Below, one piece after another: positions 7,848-13,946 of a stretch of DNA of 16,304 bases (the first letter of the stretch is position 1; the number at the start of each line of letters is the position of its first letter). The notes beneath the pieces were generated by a model, which made no database searches, was not told the origin of the DNA, and was given only the letters and a program-made list of their open reading frames with translations. The position numbers and the translations under genes were made by a program. The stretch comes from Bacteroidota bacterium (lineage in GTDB: Bacteria > Bacteroidota > Bacteroidia > Flavobacteriales > Flavobacteriaceae): contig JADFSQ010000010.1 of assembly GCA_022560715.1 (NCBI GenBank), positions 1 through 16,304 of the forward strand, written 5' to 3'.

Positions 7848-9389
7848 ATGAATCAACCAAATAAAATACAAGGTTTCAAAGTAGAAAGAAGCACTATTAT
7901 AAATCTTGAAAAAGGCAAAATACCTCCTCAAGCACTTGATTTAGAAGAAGTTGTGCTTGGAGCAATGATGATTGATAAAAAAGGTGTCGATGAAGTAATC
8001 GATATGTTAAGCCCAGACGCTTTTTATAAAGATGCAAATAAATATATTTTTGAAGCTATTTTTAAATTATTTGAAAGTAGCGAACCTATTGATTTATTAA
8101 CCGTTTCCAGCCAATTAAAGAAGGATAGTAAATTAGATATTGCAGGAGGCGATTTTTACTTGATTTCTTTAACCCAAAAGGTGTCATCCTCGGCTCATAT
8201 CGAGTTTCATGCACGTATAATTTTACAGAAATTTATACAACGAAGTTTAATAAAAATTTCGAACGAAATTATTGAAGATTCTTACGACGAAACCAAAGAC
8301 GTTTTCGACCTTTTAGATAGAGCAGAAGCAAGATTGTATGAAGTAACTCAAGGGAATATCAAAAGATCTTCCGAAACATCACAAGAGTTAGTACGTCAGG
8401 CTAAAAAGAAGATTGAAGAGATTTCAAACAAAGAAGGAATAAGCGGTGTTCCATCTGGCTTCGATAAATTAGATAAATTGACTTCGGGTTGGCAAGAAAG
8501 CGATTTGATTATTATTGCTGCTCGTCCTGGAATGGGAAAAACAGCATTAGCACTTTCAATGGCAAGAAATATAGCAGTGAATCAAAATATTCCTGTTGCA
8601 TTTTTCTCTCTCGAGATGTCTTCTATACAATTAATTACACGACTTATTTCTTCCGAAACTGGATTGTCTTCCCAAAAATTAAGAACAGGACGATTAGAAA
8701 AACACGAATGGGAGCAACTTAATGTAAAAGTAAAAGCACTAGAAAAAGCACCTTTATTTATAGATGATACACCTTCGCTGTCTATTTTCGATTTAAGAGC
8801 TAAATCTAGACGTCTATCGTCTCAACATGGTATTAAATTGATTGTTGTCGATTATTTGCAATTAATGACAACAGGAGGTGGAATGAAAGGTAGCGGAAAC
8901 AGAGAGCAAGAAATTTCTACTATTTCGCGTAATCTTAAAGCATTGGCAAAAGAGTTGAGTATTCCTGTTATTGCATTGTCACAATTATCGCGTGCTGTAG
9001 AAACACGTGGAGGAAGCAAAAGACCATTATTAAGTGACCTTCGAGAATCTGGAGCTATTGAGCAAGATGCAGATATTGTAGCGTTTATTTACAGACCCGA
9101 ATATTATAAAATTGATGAATGGGACGATGAAGAACGTACACCAACCGAAGGACAAGCAGAGTTTATTGTTGCAAAACACAGAAATGGTGGTTTAGATAGT
9201 ATAAGATTGAAGTTTATACCACATTTAGGTAAGTTTGAAAATATAGACACTTTTGATTCACCTTTCGGAAATGAGTTTCACTCTAAAATGAATGCAGCAG
9301 CAAACGACGATACCTTTAAGCCTGAAAAATTCCCATCTTCAGACGAAGCTTTTAATACTCCTGAAGATGATAATGATGTGCCGTTTTAA
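7848..9389 (+). CDS. dnaB: Replicative DNA helicase DnaB
   Basis: A 513-residue hexameric 5'-3' helicase that opens the replication fork and recruits DnaG. The N-terminal collar domain (about 28-170) begins with PPQALDLEEVVLGAMM. A linker of about 170-200 leads to the RecA-like motor: SGFDKLDKLTSGW (203-215), Walker A RPGMGKT (226-232), SLEMSS (254-259), Walker B LIVVDYLQLM (331-340), ALSQLSR (376-382), DLRESGAIEQDAD (397-409) and KHRNGG (443-448). No intein interrupts the motifs. An unusually long acidic tail follows the core (about 465-513) and ends EDDNDVPF, like the partner-binding tip of SSB. The start is supported by the flavobacterial N-terminal pattern (KIQGFKVERSTI) but leaves almost no leader after the -7 box. 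It has 167 bases of non-coding sequence upstream, so it is probably its own transcription unit. Confidence 0.97.
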   Translation: MNQPNKIQGFKVERSTIINLEKGKIPPQALDLEEVVLGAMMIDKKGVDEVIDMLSPDAFYKDANKYIFEAIFKLFESSEPIDLLTVSSQLKKDSKLDIAGGDFYLISLTQKVSSSAHIEFHARIILQKFIQRSLIKISNEIIEDSYDETKDVFDLLDRAEARLYEVTQGNIKRSSETSQELVRQAKKKIEEISNKEGISGVPSGFDKLDKLTSGWQESDLIIIAARPGMGKTALALSMARNIAVNQNIPVAFFSLEMSSIQLITRLISSETGLSSQKLRTGRLEKHEWEQLNVKVKALEKAPLFIDDTPSLSIFDLRAKSRRLSSQHGIKLIVVDYLQLMTTGGGMKGSGNREQEISTISRNLKALAKELSIPVIALSQLSRAVETRGGSKRPLLSDLRESGAIEQDADIVAFIYRPEYYKIDEWDDEERTPTEGQAEFIVAKHRNGGLDSIRLKFIPHLGKFENIDTFDSPFGNEFHSKMNAAANDDTFKPEKFPSSDEAFNTPEDDNDVPF

Positions 9390-9471
9390 AACTTCATTTT
9401 AAAAAAAGAGATTAGAATCATACAATTTTACAATCAAACTTTAACACTATTTTATAAAAATCCTATTTCTT

Positions 9472-9505
9472 TTAGGCTCAAAAACAATATTTTAGCCTAA
9501 CTTTG
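9472..9505 (+). promoter_or_regulatory. Possible promoter with overlapping inverted repeat, upstream of the AI-2E-type gene
   Basis: TAACTTTG (9498-9505) matches TAnnTTTG, 26 bases before ATG 9532. An inverted repeat, TTAGGCT (9472-9478), 15 bp, AGCCTAA (9494-9500), overlaps it: the right arm covers the first bases of the -7 box and the left arm sits where the -33 element would be. This placement suits an operator. No T tract follows, so a terminator is unlikely. Confidence 0.4.
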
Positions 9506-9531
9506 GCTGTTGTTATTAAAAAGATTAATTT

Positions 9532-10560
9532 ATGTTAAATAAGATTCGTACAACTAATATTTTACTATTAGTTATCGTTATTCCTTTGGTGTTTTATCTG
9601 TTAAAAATACTATCATTTATATTTATTCCATTAATATTTTCAATGTTTATTGCATTATTGTTTTTACCATTAATGCGTTGGTTGGGAAAACGAAAAGTGC
9701 CTAAAGTTATTAGTGTCTTTATTGTTTTTTTATTAATTATTGGTGGTTTAAAAATAGGAATTGAGTTAGTGCAATTGTCGAGCAAAGAAATTATGGCTAC
9801 TGACGCTGCATTTTTTAATAAGGCTGAAAATAAACTCAATAATTTAATATTTTATATTGAAGACACTTTTAGGGTAAAATTAAAACAAGATAAAAATTTG
9901 TTATCCCAATTAATAGAAAAAGAAAACATAGGTTCAATAATAGATTTTTTAATGAAATTTACTACCATGATGCTAATGACTGTCTTTTTTGTAGTGTTAT
10001 GGTTAGCAGAATCGATTAATATGCACAAAGTCTTAAATATGACCATTTTTAAACAAAAGCATACTTCGGTAAAAGCATTTATGAAGATTGAAAAAAATTT
10101 AATCACATTTATAAAAGTTAAATTTTTTGTTAGTTTGCTTACAGGTATTTTTACTGGATTGGCTTGTCTTTATTTTGATGTCAGTTTCCCTATTTTTTGG
10201 GGACTTTTTGCATTTGTTATTAATTTTGTTCAAATGGTAGGCTCTTTTATTACAGTAATATTATTGTCTATTTTTGCATTTATTGAGTTAGAACCTACAA
10301 ACATATTGTTCTTTTTTATAATTTCAATTACAAGTGTACAAGTATTGTTTGGAGCAATTTTAGAACCTATTTTTATGGGTAAATCATTTTCTATAAATAT
10401 TATTGCAATTTTAGTAATGCTTATGTTTTGGGGATTTATTTGGGGAATTCCGGGTCTTATAATGGCAATTCCTTTAACAGTATTTATAAAAATTATTCTA
10501 GAACAGTTTCCGAGTACAAAAATAATTTCAGATTTGCTTTCGGCATCTAAGTTTAGATAA
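9532..10560 (+). CDS. AI-2E family transporter (PerM/YdiK-like membrane protein)
   Basis: A 342-residue inner-membrane protein with about eight helices. Three helices occupy 8-80, a soluble stretch about 85-135, and four or five helices fill the second half. Family signatures are the IKVKFFVSLLTGIFTGLACL helix (about 194-213), FPIFWGLFAFVINFVQMVGS (about 220-239), the AILEPIFMGKSFSINIIAIL loop-helix (about 274-293) and FWGFIWGIPGLIMAIPLTVF (about 303-322). The family name comes from E. coli TqsA, linked to autoinducer-2 export, but members have varied roles (cation/proton exchange, metabolite efflux) and the substrate here is unknown. There is no autoinducer gene nearby. It has its own upstream promoter-like region. 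Confidence 0.9.
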   Translation: MLNKIRTTNILLLVIVIPLVFYLLKILSFIFIPLIFSMFIALLFLPLMRWLGKRKVPKVISVFIVFLLIIGGLKIGIELVQLSSKEIMATDAAFFNKAENKLNNLIFYIEDTFRVKLKQDKNLLSQLIEKENIGSIIDFLMKFTTMMLMTVFFVVLWLAESINMHKVLNMTIFKQKHTSVKAFMKIEKNLITFIKVKFFVSLLTGIFTGLACLYFDVSFPIFWGLFAFVINFVQMVGSFITVILLSIFAFIELEPTNILFFFIISITSVQVLFGAILEPIFMGKSFSINIIAILVMLMFWGFIWGIPGLIMAIPLTVFIKIILEQFPSTKIISDLLSASKFR

Positions 10561-10621
10561 AGATAATTAATCGACTTTATTCAAAATATTATATGAATAT
10601 GAATTATCTAAATTTTAATTA

Positions 10622-10641
10622 CCCTTAAAATTCCCTTAAAA
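10622..10641 (+). repeat. Tandem 9-base direct repeat
   Basis: CCCTTAAAA occurs at 10622-10630 and 10633-10641, an 11-base period, about one helical turn, 38 bases before the next gene. It may be a paired protein-binding site; chance cannot be excluded. Confidence 0.3.
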
Positions 10642-10678
10642 CTTTTATACAGGAATAATTTTTGAGTATATTTCAAGT

Positions 10679-11935
10679 ATGAAAAAGATATTACTCATAT
10701 TACTATTATTGTTTTCGGTAAACACCTTTGCATCTTATATTCTTATTCCAATGGATGCAGAAAGCCAAAAAAATCATTTAAAAGCGTATGGCATTACATT
10801 TTGGACTTTGGAAAAACAACAAAAAGTAAAGTGGTTACTCAATTATCGTGGTGGTTCTTTTTTATTGCCAGATTTTGAAGAAATACAACGCGAATGTCAA
10901 ATACGAGGAGTTTCCTATGAAGTAATTTCTGATGCTAAAGCAGAAAGTATTCTGCTGGAGATAAGCAGTCCGAGTAAAAATATGGAAGCTGTTGTATTAG
11001 AAAAAGCACCAAAAATAGCCGTTTATACACCTTATGGAAAACAACCTTGGGACGATGCTGTTACTATGGTGTTGACTTATGCCGAAATACCTTACGAAAC
11101 TATTTATGACGAAGAAGTTTTAAACGATGCACTCTTGTTATTCGATTGGTTACACTTACACCATGAAGATTTTACAGGACAATACGGAAAGTTTTATAGA
11201 GCATACAGAAGTGCGCCTTGGTACATAAAAGAAAAAAAGGATGCTGAGAATTTAGCTGCAAAATTAGGATACGATAAAGTGTCGCAAGAAAAATTAGATG
11301 TCGCTCTTAAAATCAGAGATTATGTTGTAGGTGGAGGTTTTATGTTTGCCATGTGTAGCGCAACCGATAGTTTTGATATTGCCCTTTCTGCTGAAGGTAT
11401 AGATATTTGCGAACCCATGTTTGATGGCGATGGAACTGATGCAAGTTACCAAAGCAAAATAGATTATAATAAAACCTTTGCGTTTACAAATTATATATTA
11501 GAACGCAACCCAAATATTTATGAATTTTCTTCGATAGATATGACGGCAAAACGGCGCATTCCAAAACTAACAGATTATTTTACTTTAATGGATTTTTCAG
11601 CAAAATGGGATCCAATACCAACGATGTTATGTCAAAATCATACAGCTTTGGTTAAAGGGTTTATGGGACAAACCACTTCGTTTACGCGAAATCAAATAAA
11701 ATCGAATGTATTGGTAATGGGAGAAAACAAAACCAATGGCGAAGCCAAATATATTCATGGTATAAAAGGTAAAGGGTTTTTTACGTTTTATGGAGGGCAC
11801 GACCCAGAGGATTACACCCATCGTGTTGGTGATCCAAAAACCGAACTCGAATTGCATCCTACCTCTCCAGGTTATCGATTAATACTTAATAATGTATTGT
11901 TTCCAGCTGCAAGGAAAAAGAAGCAAAAGACTTAA
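10679..11935 (+). CDS. Secreted protein usually labelled 'asparagine synthetase B'; looks like a class I amidotransferase/ThuA-like fold
   Basis: A 418-residue protein with a clear signal peptide (MKKILLILLLLFSVNTFA, cut before SYI), so it acts outside the cytoplasm. It resembles a conserved Bacteroidota family that databases often call asparagine synthetase B. That name does not fit: there is no Cys2 nucleophile of the Ntn glutaminase domain and no ATP-binding SGGxDS loop. What is visible is an alpha/beta protein: KIAVYTPYG (112-120), WDDAVTMVL with a following helix (124-132), a nucleophile-elbow-like GGGFMFAMCSATDSFD (218-233, Cys226), PTMLCQNHTALVKG (314-327), and FYGGHDPEDY (370-379) before a final YRLILNNVLFPAA. 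This order recalls class I glutamine amidotransferase or ThuA-like folds. Catalysis is an inference. It stands alone, with a structured repeat just downstream. Confidence 0.8.
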   Translation: MKKILLILLLLFSVNTFASYILIPMDAESQKNHLKAYGITFWTLEKQQKVKWLLNYRGGSFLLPDFEEIQRECQIRGVSYEVISDAKAESILLEISSPSKNMEAVVLEKAPKIAVYTPYGKQPWDDAVTMVLTYAEIPYETIYDEEVLNDALLLFDWLHLHHEDFTGQYGKFYRAYRSAPWYIKEKKDAENLAAKLGYDKVSQEKLDVALKIRDYVVGGGFMFAMCSATDSFDIALSAEGIDICEPMFDGDGTDASYQSKIDYNKTFAFTNYILERNPNIYEFSSIDMTAKRRIPKLTDYFTLMDFSAKWDPIPTMLCQNHTALVKGFMGQTTSFTRNQIKSNVLVMGENKTNGEAKYIHGIKGKGFFTFYGGHDPEDYTHRVGDPKTELELHPTSPGYRLILNNVLFPAARKKKQKT

Positions 11936-11939
11936 TTTT

Positions 11940-12089
11940 GGGCGTTACACTTTTTCCATTAACATTCCAAAAGTGTCAGGCTCTCACAAGTCGCTTTTTT
12001 AACTAAAAAGAGCTCCAACAATTGCTCAAATACTAAGTATTCACGATTTCCTATTTATTAAAATAATATGCATGAGTAATCCTTAACGC
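11940..12089 (+). repeat. Structured dispersed repeat, copy 1 (diverged)
   Basis: It begins 5 bases after the preceding stop codon. The ends pair: GCGTTA (11942-11947) with TAACGC (12084-12089). Inside is a hairpin, CACTTTT (11948-11954) with AAAAGTG (11969-11975), then the shared motif GTCAGGCT (11975-11982), then a second hairpin, CTTTTT (11994-11999) with AAAAAG (12005-12010). The 3' part (12011-12083) is longer than in copy 2. It fills most of the 188-base gap before the next gene. Confidence 0.65.
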
Positions 12090-12123
12090 AATTTTAAAGT
12101 CTAATTAATATTCAGCATTCAAT

Positions 12124-12546
12124 ATGAAATATTTTCAAAAAGAAATTCAGCTAAAACCATATTCAAGAGGCTTCCATTTAATTACAGATACTATAGTAAA
12201 ATCTATGCCCGAAATAAATCAGATTAAAATTGGTCAATTACAGGTTTTTATAAAACATACTTCTGCAAGTTTAACAATTAATGAAAATGCAGATGCAACA
12301 GTAAGAACAGATTTTGAAAGCCATTTTAATATAATGGTTCAAGAAAATGCTTCATATTATAAACATACCTACGAAGGTTCAGACGATATGCCAGCACATA
12401 TAAAATCTTCTTTGCTTGGCGCATCTATACAAATACCAATTACCAATGGCAAATTAAATTTAGGAATTTGGCAAGGTATTTATCTGTGTGAGCATAGAAA
12501 TTATGGAGGTTCCAGAAATATAATTATTACAGCTTTTGGAGCATAA
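12124..12546 (+). CDS. YjbQ-family (UPF0047) protein
   Basis: A 140-residue protein of the small, trimeric YjbQ family (UPF0047), which some members tie to weak thiamine-phosphate synthase activity; the physiological role is unsettled. Conserved residues are all present: IKHTSASLTINENAD (43-57, His45), VRTDFE (60-65), EGSDDMPAHIKSSLLG (84-99, His92) and the LGIWQGIYLCEHRNYGG block (113-129, Glu123 and His124). His45, His92 and Glu123/His124 sit where the family builds its metal or phosphate site. Length is normal for the family. It is the last plus-strand gene before the convergent rplT, sharing the terminator between them. No promoter consensus was found in the 34 bases between the upstream repeat and its ATG. 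Confidence 0.93.
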   Translation: MKYFQKEIQLKPYSRGFHLITDTIVKSMPEINQIKIGQLQVFIKHTSASLTINENADATVRTDFESHFNIMVQENASYYKHTYEGSDDMPAHIKSSLLGASIQIPITNGKLNLGIWQGIYLCEHRNYGGSRNIIITAFGA

Positions 12547-12578
12547 AAAAAATCCGACTCTTGTGAATCGGATTTTTT
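12547..12578. terminator. Bidirectional intrinsic terminator between YjbQ gene and rplT
   Basis: A 14-bp stem with one mismatch: A-tract plus TCCGACTC (12547-12560), loop TTGT, then GAATCGGA plus T-tract (12565-12578). It starts directly after the plus-strand stop and serves convergent genes on both strands. Confidence 0.92.
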
Positions 12579-12614
12579 ATAAGCGAAATGATGTTATATA
12601 ATTGGCAAAATGCC

Positions 12615-12959
12615 TTATTTTACTTTATCTACAATAGCTTTAAAAGCTTCTGGGTGGTTCATAGCTAAATCGGCTAAAACCTTACGGTTTAATTCAACAT
12701 TATTAGCTTTTAATTTCCCCATAAATTGAGAATAAGACAATCCGTGTTCTCTAACTCCTGCGTTAATACGCAAAATCCATAGCGCACGAAATGTTCTTTT
12801 TTTGTTTCTACGATCTCTATACGAATATTGCATCGCTTTGTCAACCGCGTTTTTGGCTATTGTCCAAACGTTTTTACGACGTCCGAAGTAACCTTTTGCT
12901 TGCTTAAGAACCTTTTTTCTTCTGGCTCTTTTTGCAACTGAATTTACTGATCTTGGCAT
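12615..12959 (-). CDS. rplT: Ribosomal protein L20 (bL20)
   Basis: A 114-residue protein of the large subunit that binds 23S rRNA early in assembly. The start is ATG 12959 ([16 protein letters not shown]), the universal N-terminus of L20. An upstream in-frame ATG at 12998 would add 13 unmatched residues. Recognisable blocks are the basic, extended N-terminus ([14 protein letters not shown], 19-32), [20 protein letters not shown] and [17 protein letters not shown], followed by the globular C-terminal part with [17 protein letters not shown] sequence. It is the last gene of thrS-infC-rpmI-rplT, the usual order. L20 represses its own operon in several bacteria, and the 145-base spacer upstream could hold such a site, but this is not shown. 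Confidence 0.97.
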   Translation of the reverse strand: MPRSVNSVAKRARRKKVLKQAKGYFGRRKNVWTIAKNAVDKAMQYSYRDRRNKKRTFRALWILRINAGVREHGLSYSQFMGKLKANNVELNRKVLADLAMNHPEAFKAIVDKVK

Positions 12960-12983
12960 AATTTTAATTTTTTGTAGTAGGCG

Positions 12984-12996
12984 GTCGATAATCGAC
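12984..12996. repeat. Palindrome just upstream of rplT
   Basis: GTCGAT, A, ATCGAC: perfect six-base arms around one base, 24 bases before the rplT start on the transcript. It could form a small hairpin near the ribosome entry site, as part of the 145-base rpmI-rplT spacer. Confidence 0.35.
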
Positions 12997-13104
12997 ACTT
13001 AATTATTTTTATAAATCTTAAATCAACAATCGTATATCATCAATCTAAAATCGTTTAGCCTAACTCCATGGGTTTATAAATAATTTTAACCTGTTAAAAC
13101 AATA

Positions 13105-13302
13105 TTACTTTAAACGCAACATTTTTTTAACACTATTTTCGTCCGACTTATGTACTAATGTAGCATGAGTAAGAGCAAGTTTACGTTTTTTAGACTTCTT
13201 TGTTAAGATGTGACTTTTAAACGCGTGCTTTCTTTTAATTTTACCAGTACCTGTAAGCTTAAAACGCTTTTTAGCACCAGATTTTGTTTTCATTTTAGGC
13301 AT
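13105..13302 (-). CDS. rpmI: Ribosomal protein L35 (bL35)
   Basis: A 65-residue, strongly basic large-subunit protein, with the family's opening [20 protein letters not shown], the central [19 protein letters not shown], and a C-terminal VKKMLRLK. Length is normal. An AGGAG sequence (minus strand, 13310-13306) ends three bases before the ATG. Shine-Dalgarno motifs are uncommon in this phylum, and this spacing is short, so it may be coincidence. The gene lies between infC and rplT as in most bacteria. A stem-loop (13339-13359) occupies the spacer from infC. Confidence 0.97.
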   Translation of the reverse strand: MPKMKTKSGAKKRFKLTGTGKIKRKHAFKSHILTKKSKKRKLALTHATLVHKSDENSVKKMLRLK

Positions 13303-13338
13303 TTTCTCCTAGTTTTTATTACTTCGCTTATTATCTTT

Positions 13339-13359
13339 ATGCTGAACTTGTTTCAGCAT
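13339..13359. repeat. Stem-loop in the infC-rpmI spacer
   Basis: ATGCTGAA (13339-13346), loop CTTGT, TTCAGCAT (13352-13358/9): a perfect eight-base stem. There is no T tract on the transcribed strand, so it is not a standard terminator. Sequences of this TGCTGAA type recur in flavobacterial spacers, as far as I recall. It may set the relative levels of infC and rpmI message. Confidence 0.5.
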
Positions 13360-13366
13360 CATTTTA

Positions 13367-13924
13367 TTACTTTCCTTTTTTTGGAGCGATAAACATAATC
13401 ATTCGTTTACCTTCTAATTTTGGCATTTGCTCCACTTTACCGACTTCTTCAAGGTCTTGCGCCAAACGTAACAATAATATTTGACCTTGCTCTTTAAATA
13501 TTATCGAACGTCCTTTAAAAAACACAAAAGCTTTAAGTTTTGCTCCATCTCTTAAGAACTTTTCGGCATGTTTCTTTTTAAATTGATAATCGTGATCGTC
13601 TGTATTTGGACCAAAACGAATTTCTTTAATTATTACCTTTGTAGCTTTCGATTTTAAAGCTTTATCTCGTTTCTTTTGTTCGTAAAGAAACTTTTTATAA
13701 TCCATAACTTTACAAACAGGAGGAATTGCCTTTGGCGAAATTTCCACAAGATCTAAACCCAGTTCGTTAGCAATTTCCATTGCTTTTGTAGTAGCATAAA
13801 CACCAACCTCTACATTATCTCCTACTAATCGTATTTCTTCAGATCTAATTTTGGAGTTGATTTTGTGTTTATCTTCCCTTATAATTCTTGCAGGACCTCT
13901 GTTCCTTCTTCTTCGTATTGCTAT
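13367..13924 (-). CDS. infC: Translation initiation factor IF-3 with apparent AUA start
   Basis: IF-3 binds the 30S subunit, blocks premature 50S joining and checks the start codon. The first ATG (13780) is too late: in frame upstream lies the rest of the N-terminal domain, with [13 protein letters not shown] and [20 protein letters not shown], including conserved LVGDN. The frame continues to [14 protein letters not shown], the usual flavobacterial N-terminus (normally written MAIR), so the start is taken as AUA at 13924, giving 185 residues. A second AUA at 13918 is possible; there is no ATG, GTG or TTG in a suitable place. The C-terminal domain is complete: [34 protein letters not shown], and [11 protein letters not shown] at the end. 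Weak start codons on infC (AUU in E. coli) let IF-3 limit its own synthesis; the same logic probably applies here. It begins 22 bases after the thrS stop. Confidence 0.93.
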   Translation of the reverse strand: MAIRRRRNRGPARIIREDKHKINSKIRSEEIRLVGDNVEVGVYATTKAMEIANELGLDLVEISPKAIPPVCKVMDYKKFLYEQKKRDKALKSKATKVIIKEIRFGPNTDDHDYQFKKKHAEKFLRDGAKLKAFVFFKGRSIIFKEQGQILLLRLAQDLEEVGKVEQMPKLEGKRMIMFIAPKKGK

Positions 13925-13946
13925 GACTTTAAATTTTAAGTTAAAC

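Noticed and set aside
8489..8722. Second plus-strand reading frame inside dnaB
   Set aside because: It is an out-of-frame shadow of the helicase core with no coding character of its own; the same holds for the other frames opposite or within the named genes.
9472..9500. TTAGGCT/AGCCTAA as a dnaB terminator
   Set aside because: The stem is only 7 bp with a 15-base loop and no T tract; it overlaps a promoter box instead.
9532..10560. Quorum-sensing role from the AI-2E family name
   Set aside because: The family name covers proteins with diverse functions, and no autoinducer synthesis or sensing gene is nearby.
12960..12998. Longer rplT start at 12998
   Set aside because: L20 begins MPRSVN at 12959 across bacteria; the added residues are unrelated spacer sequence.
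13367..13780. infC as a 137-residue protein from the first ATG
   Set aside because: It would lack most of the N-terminal domain, whose conserved sequence is plainly coded upstream in the same frame.
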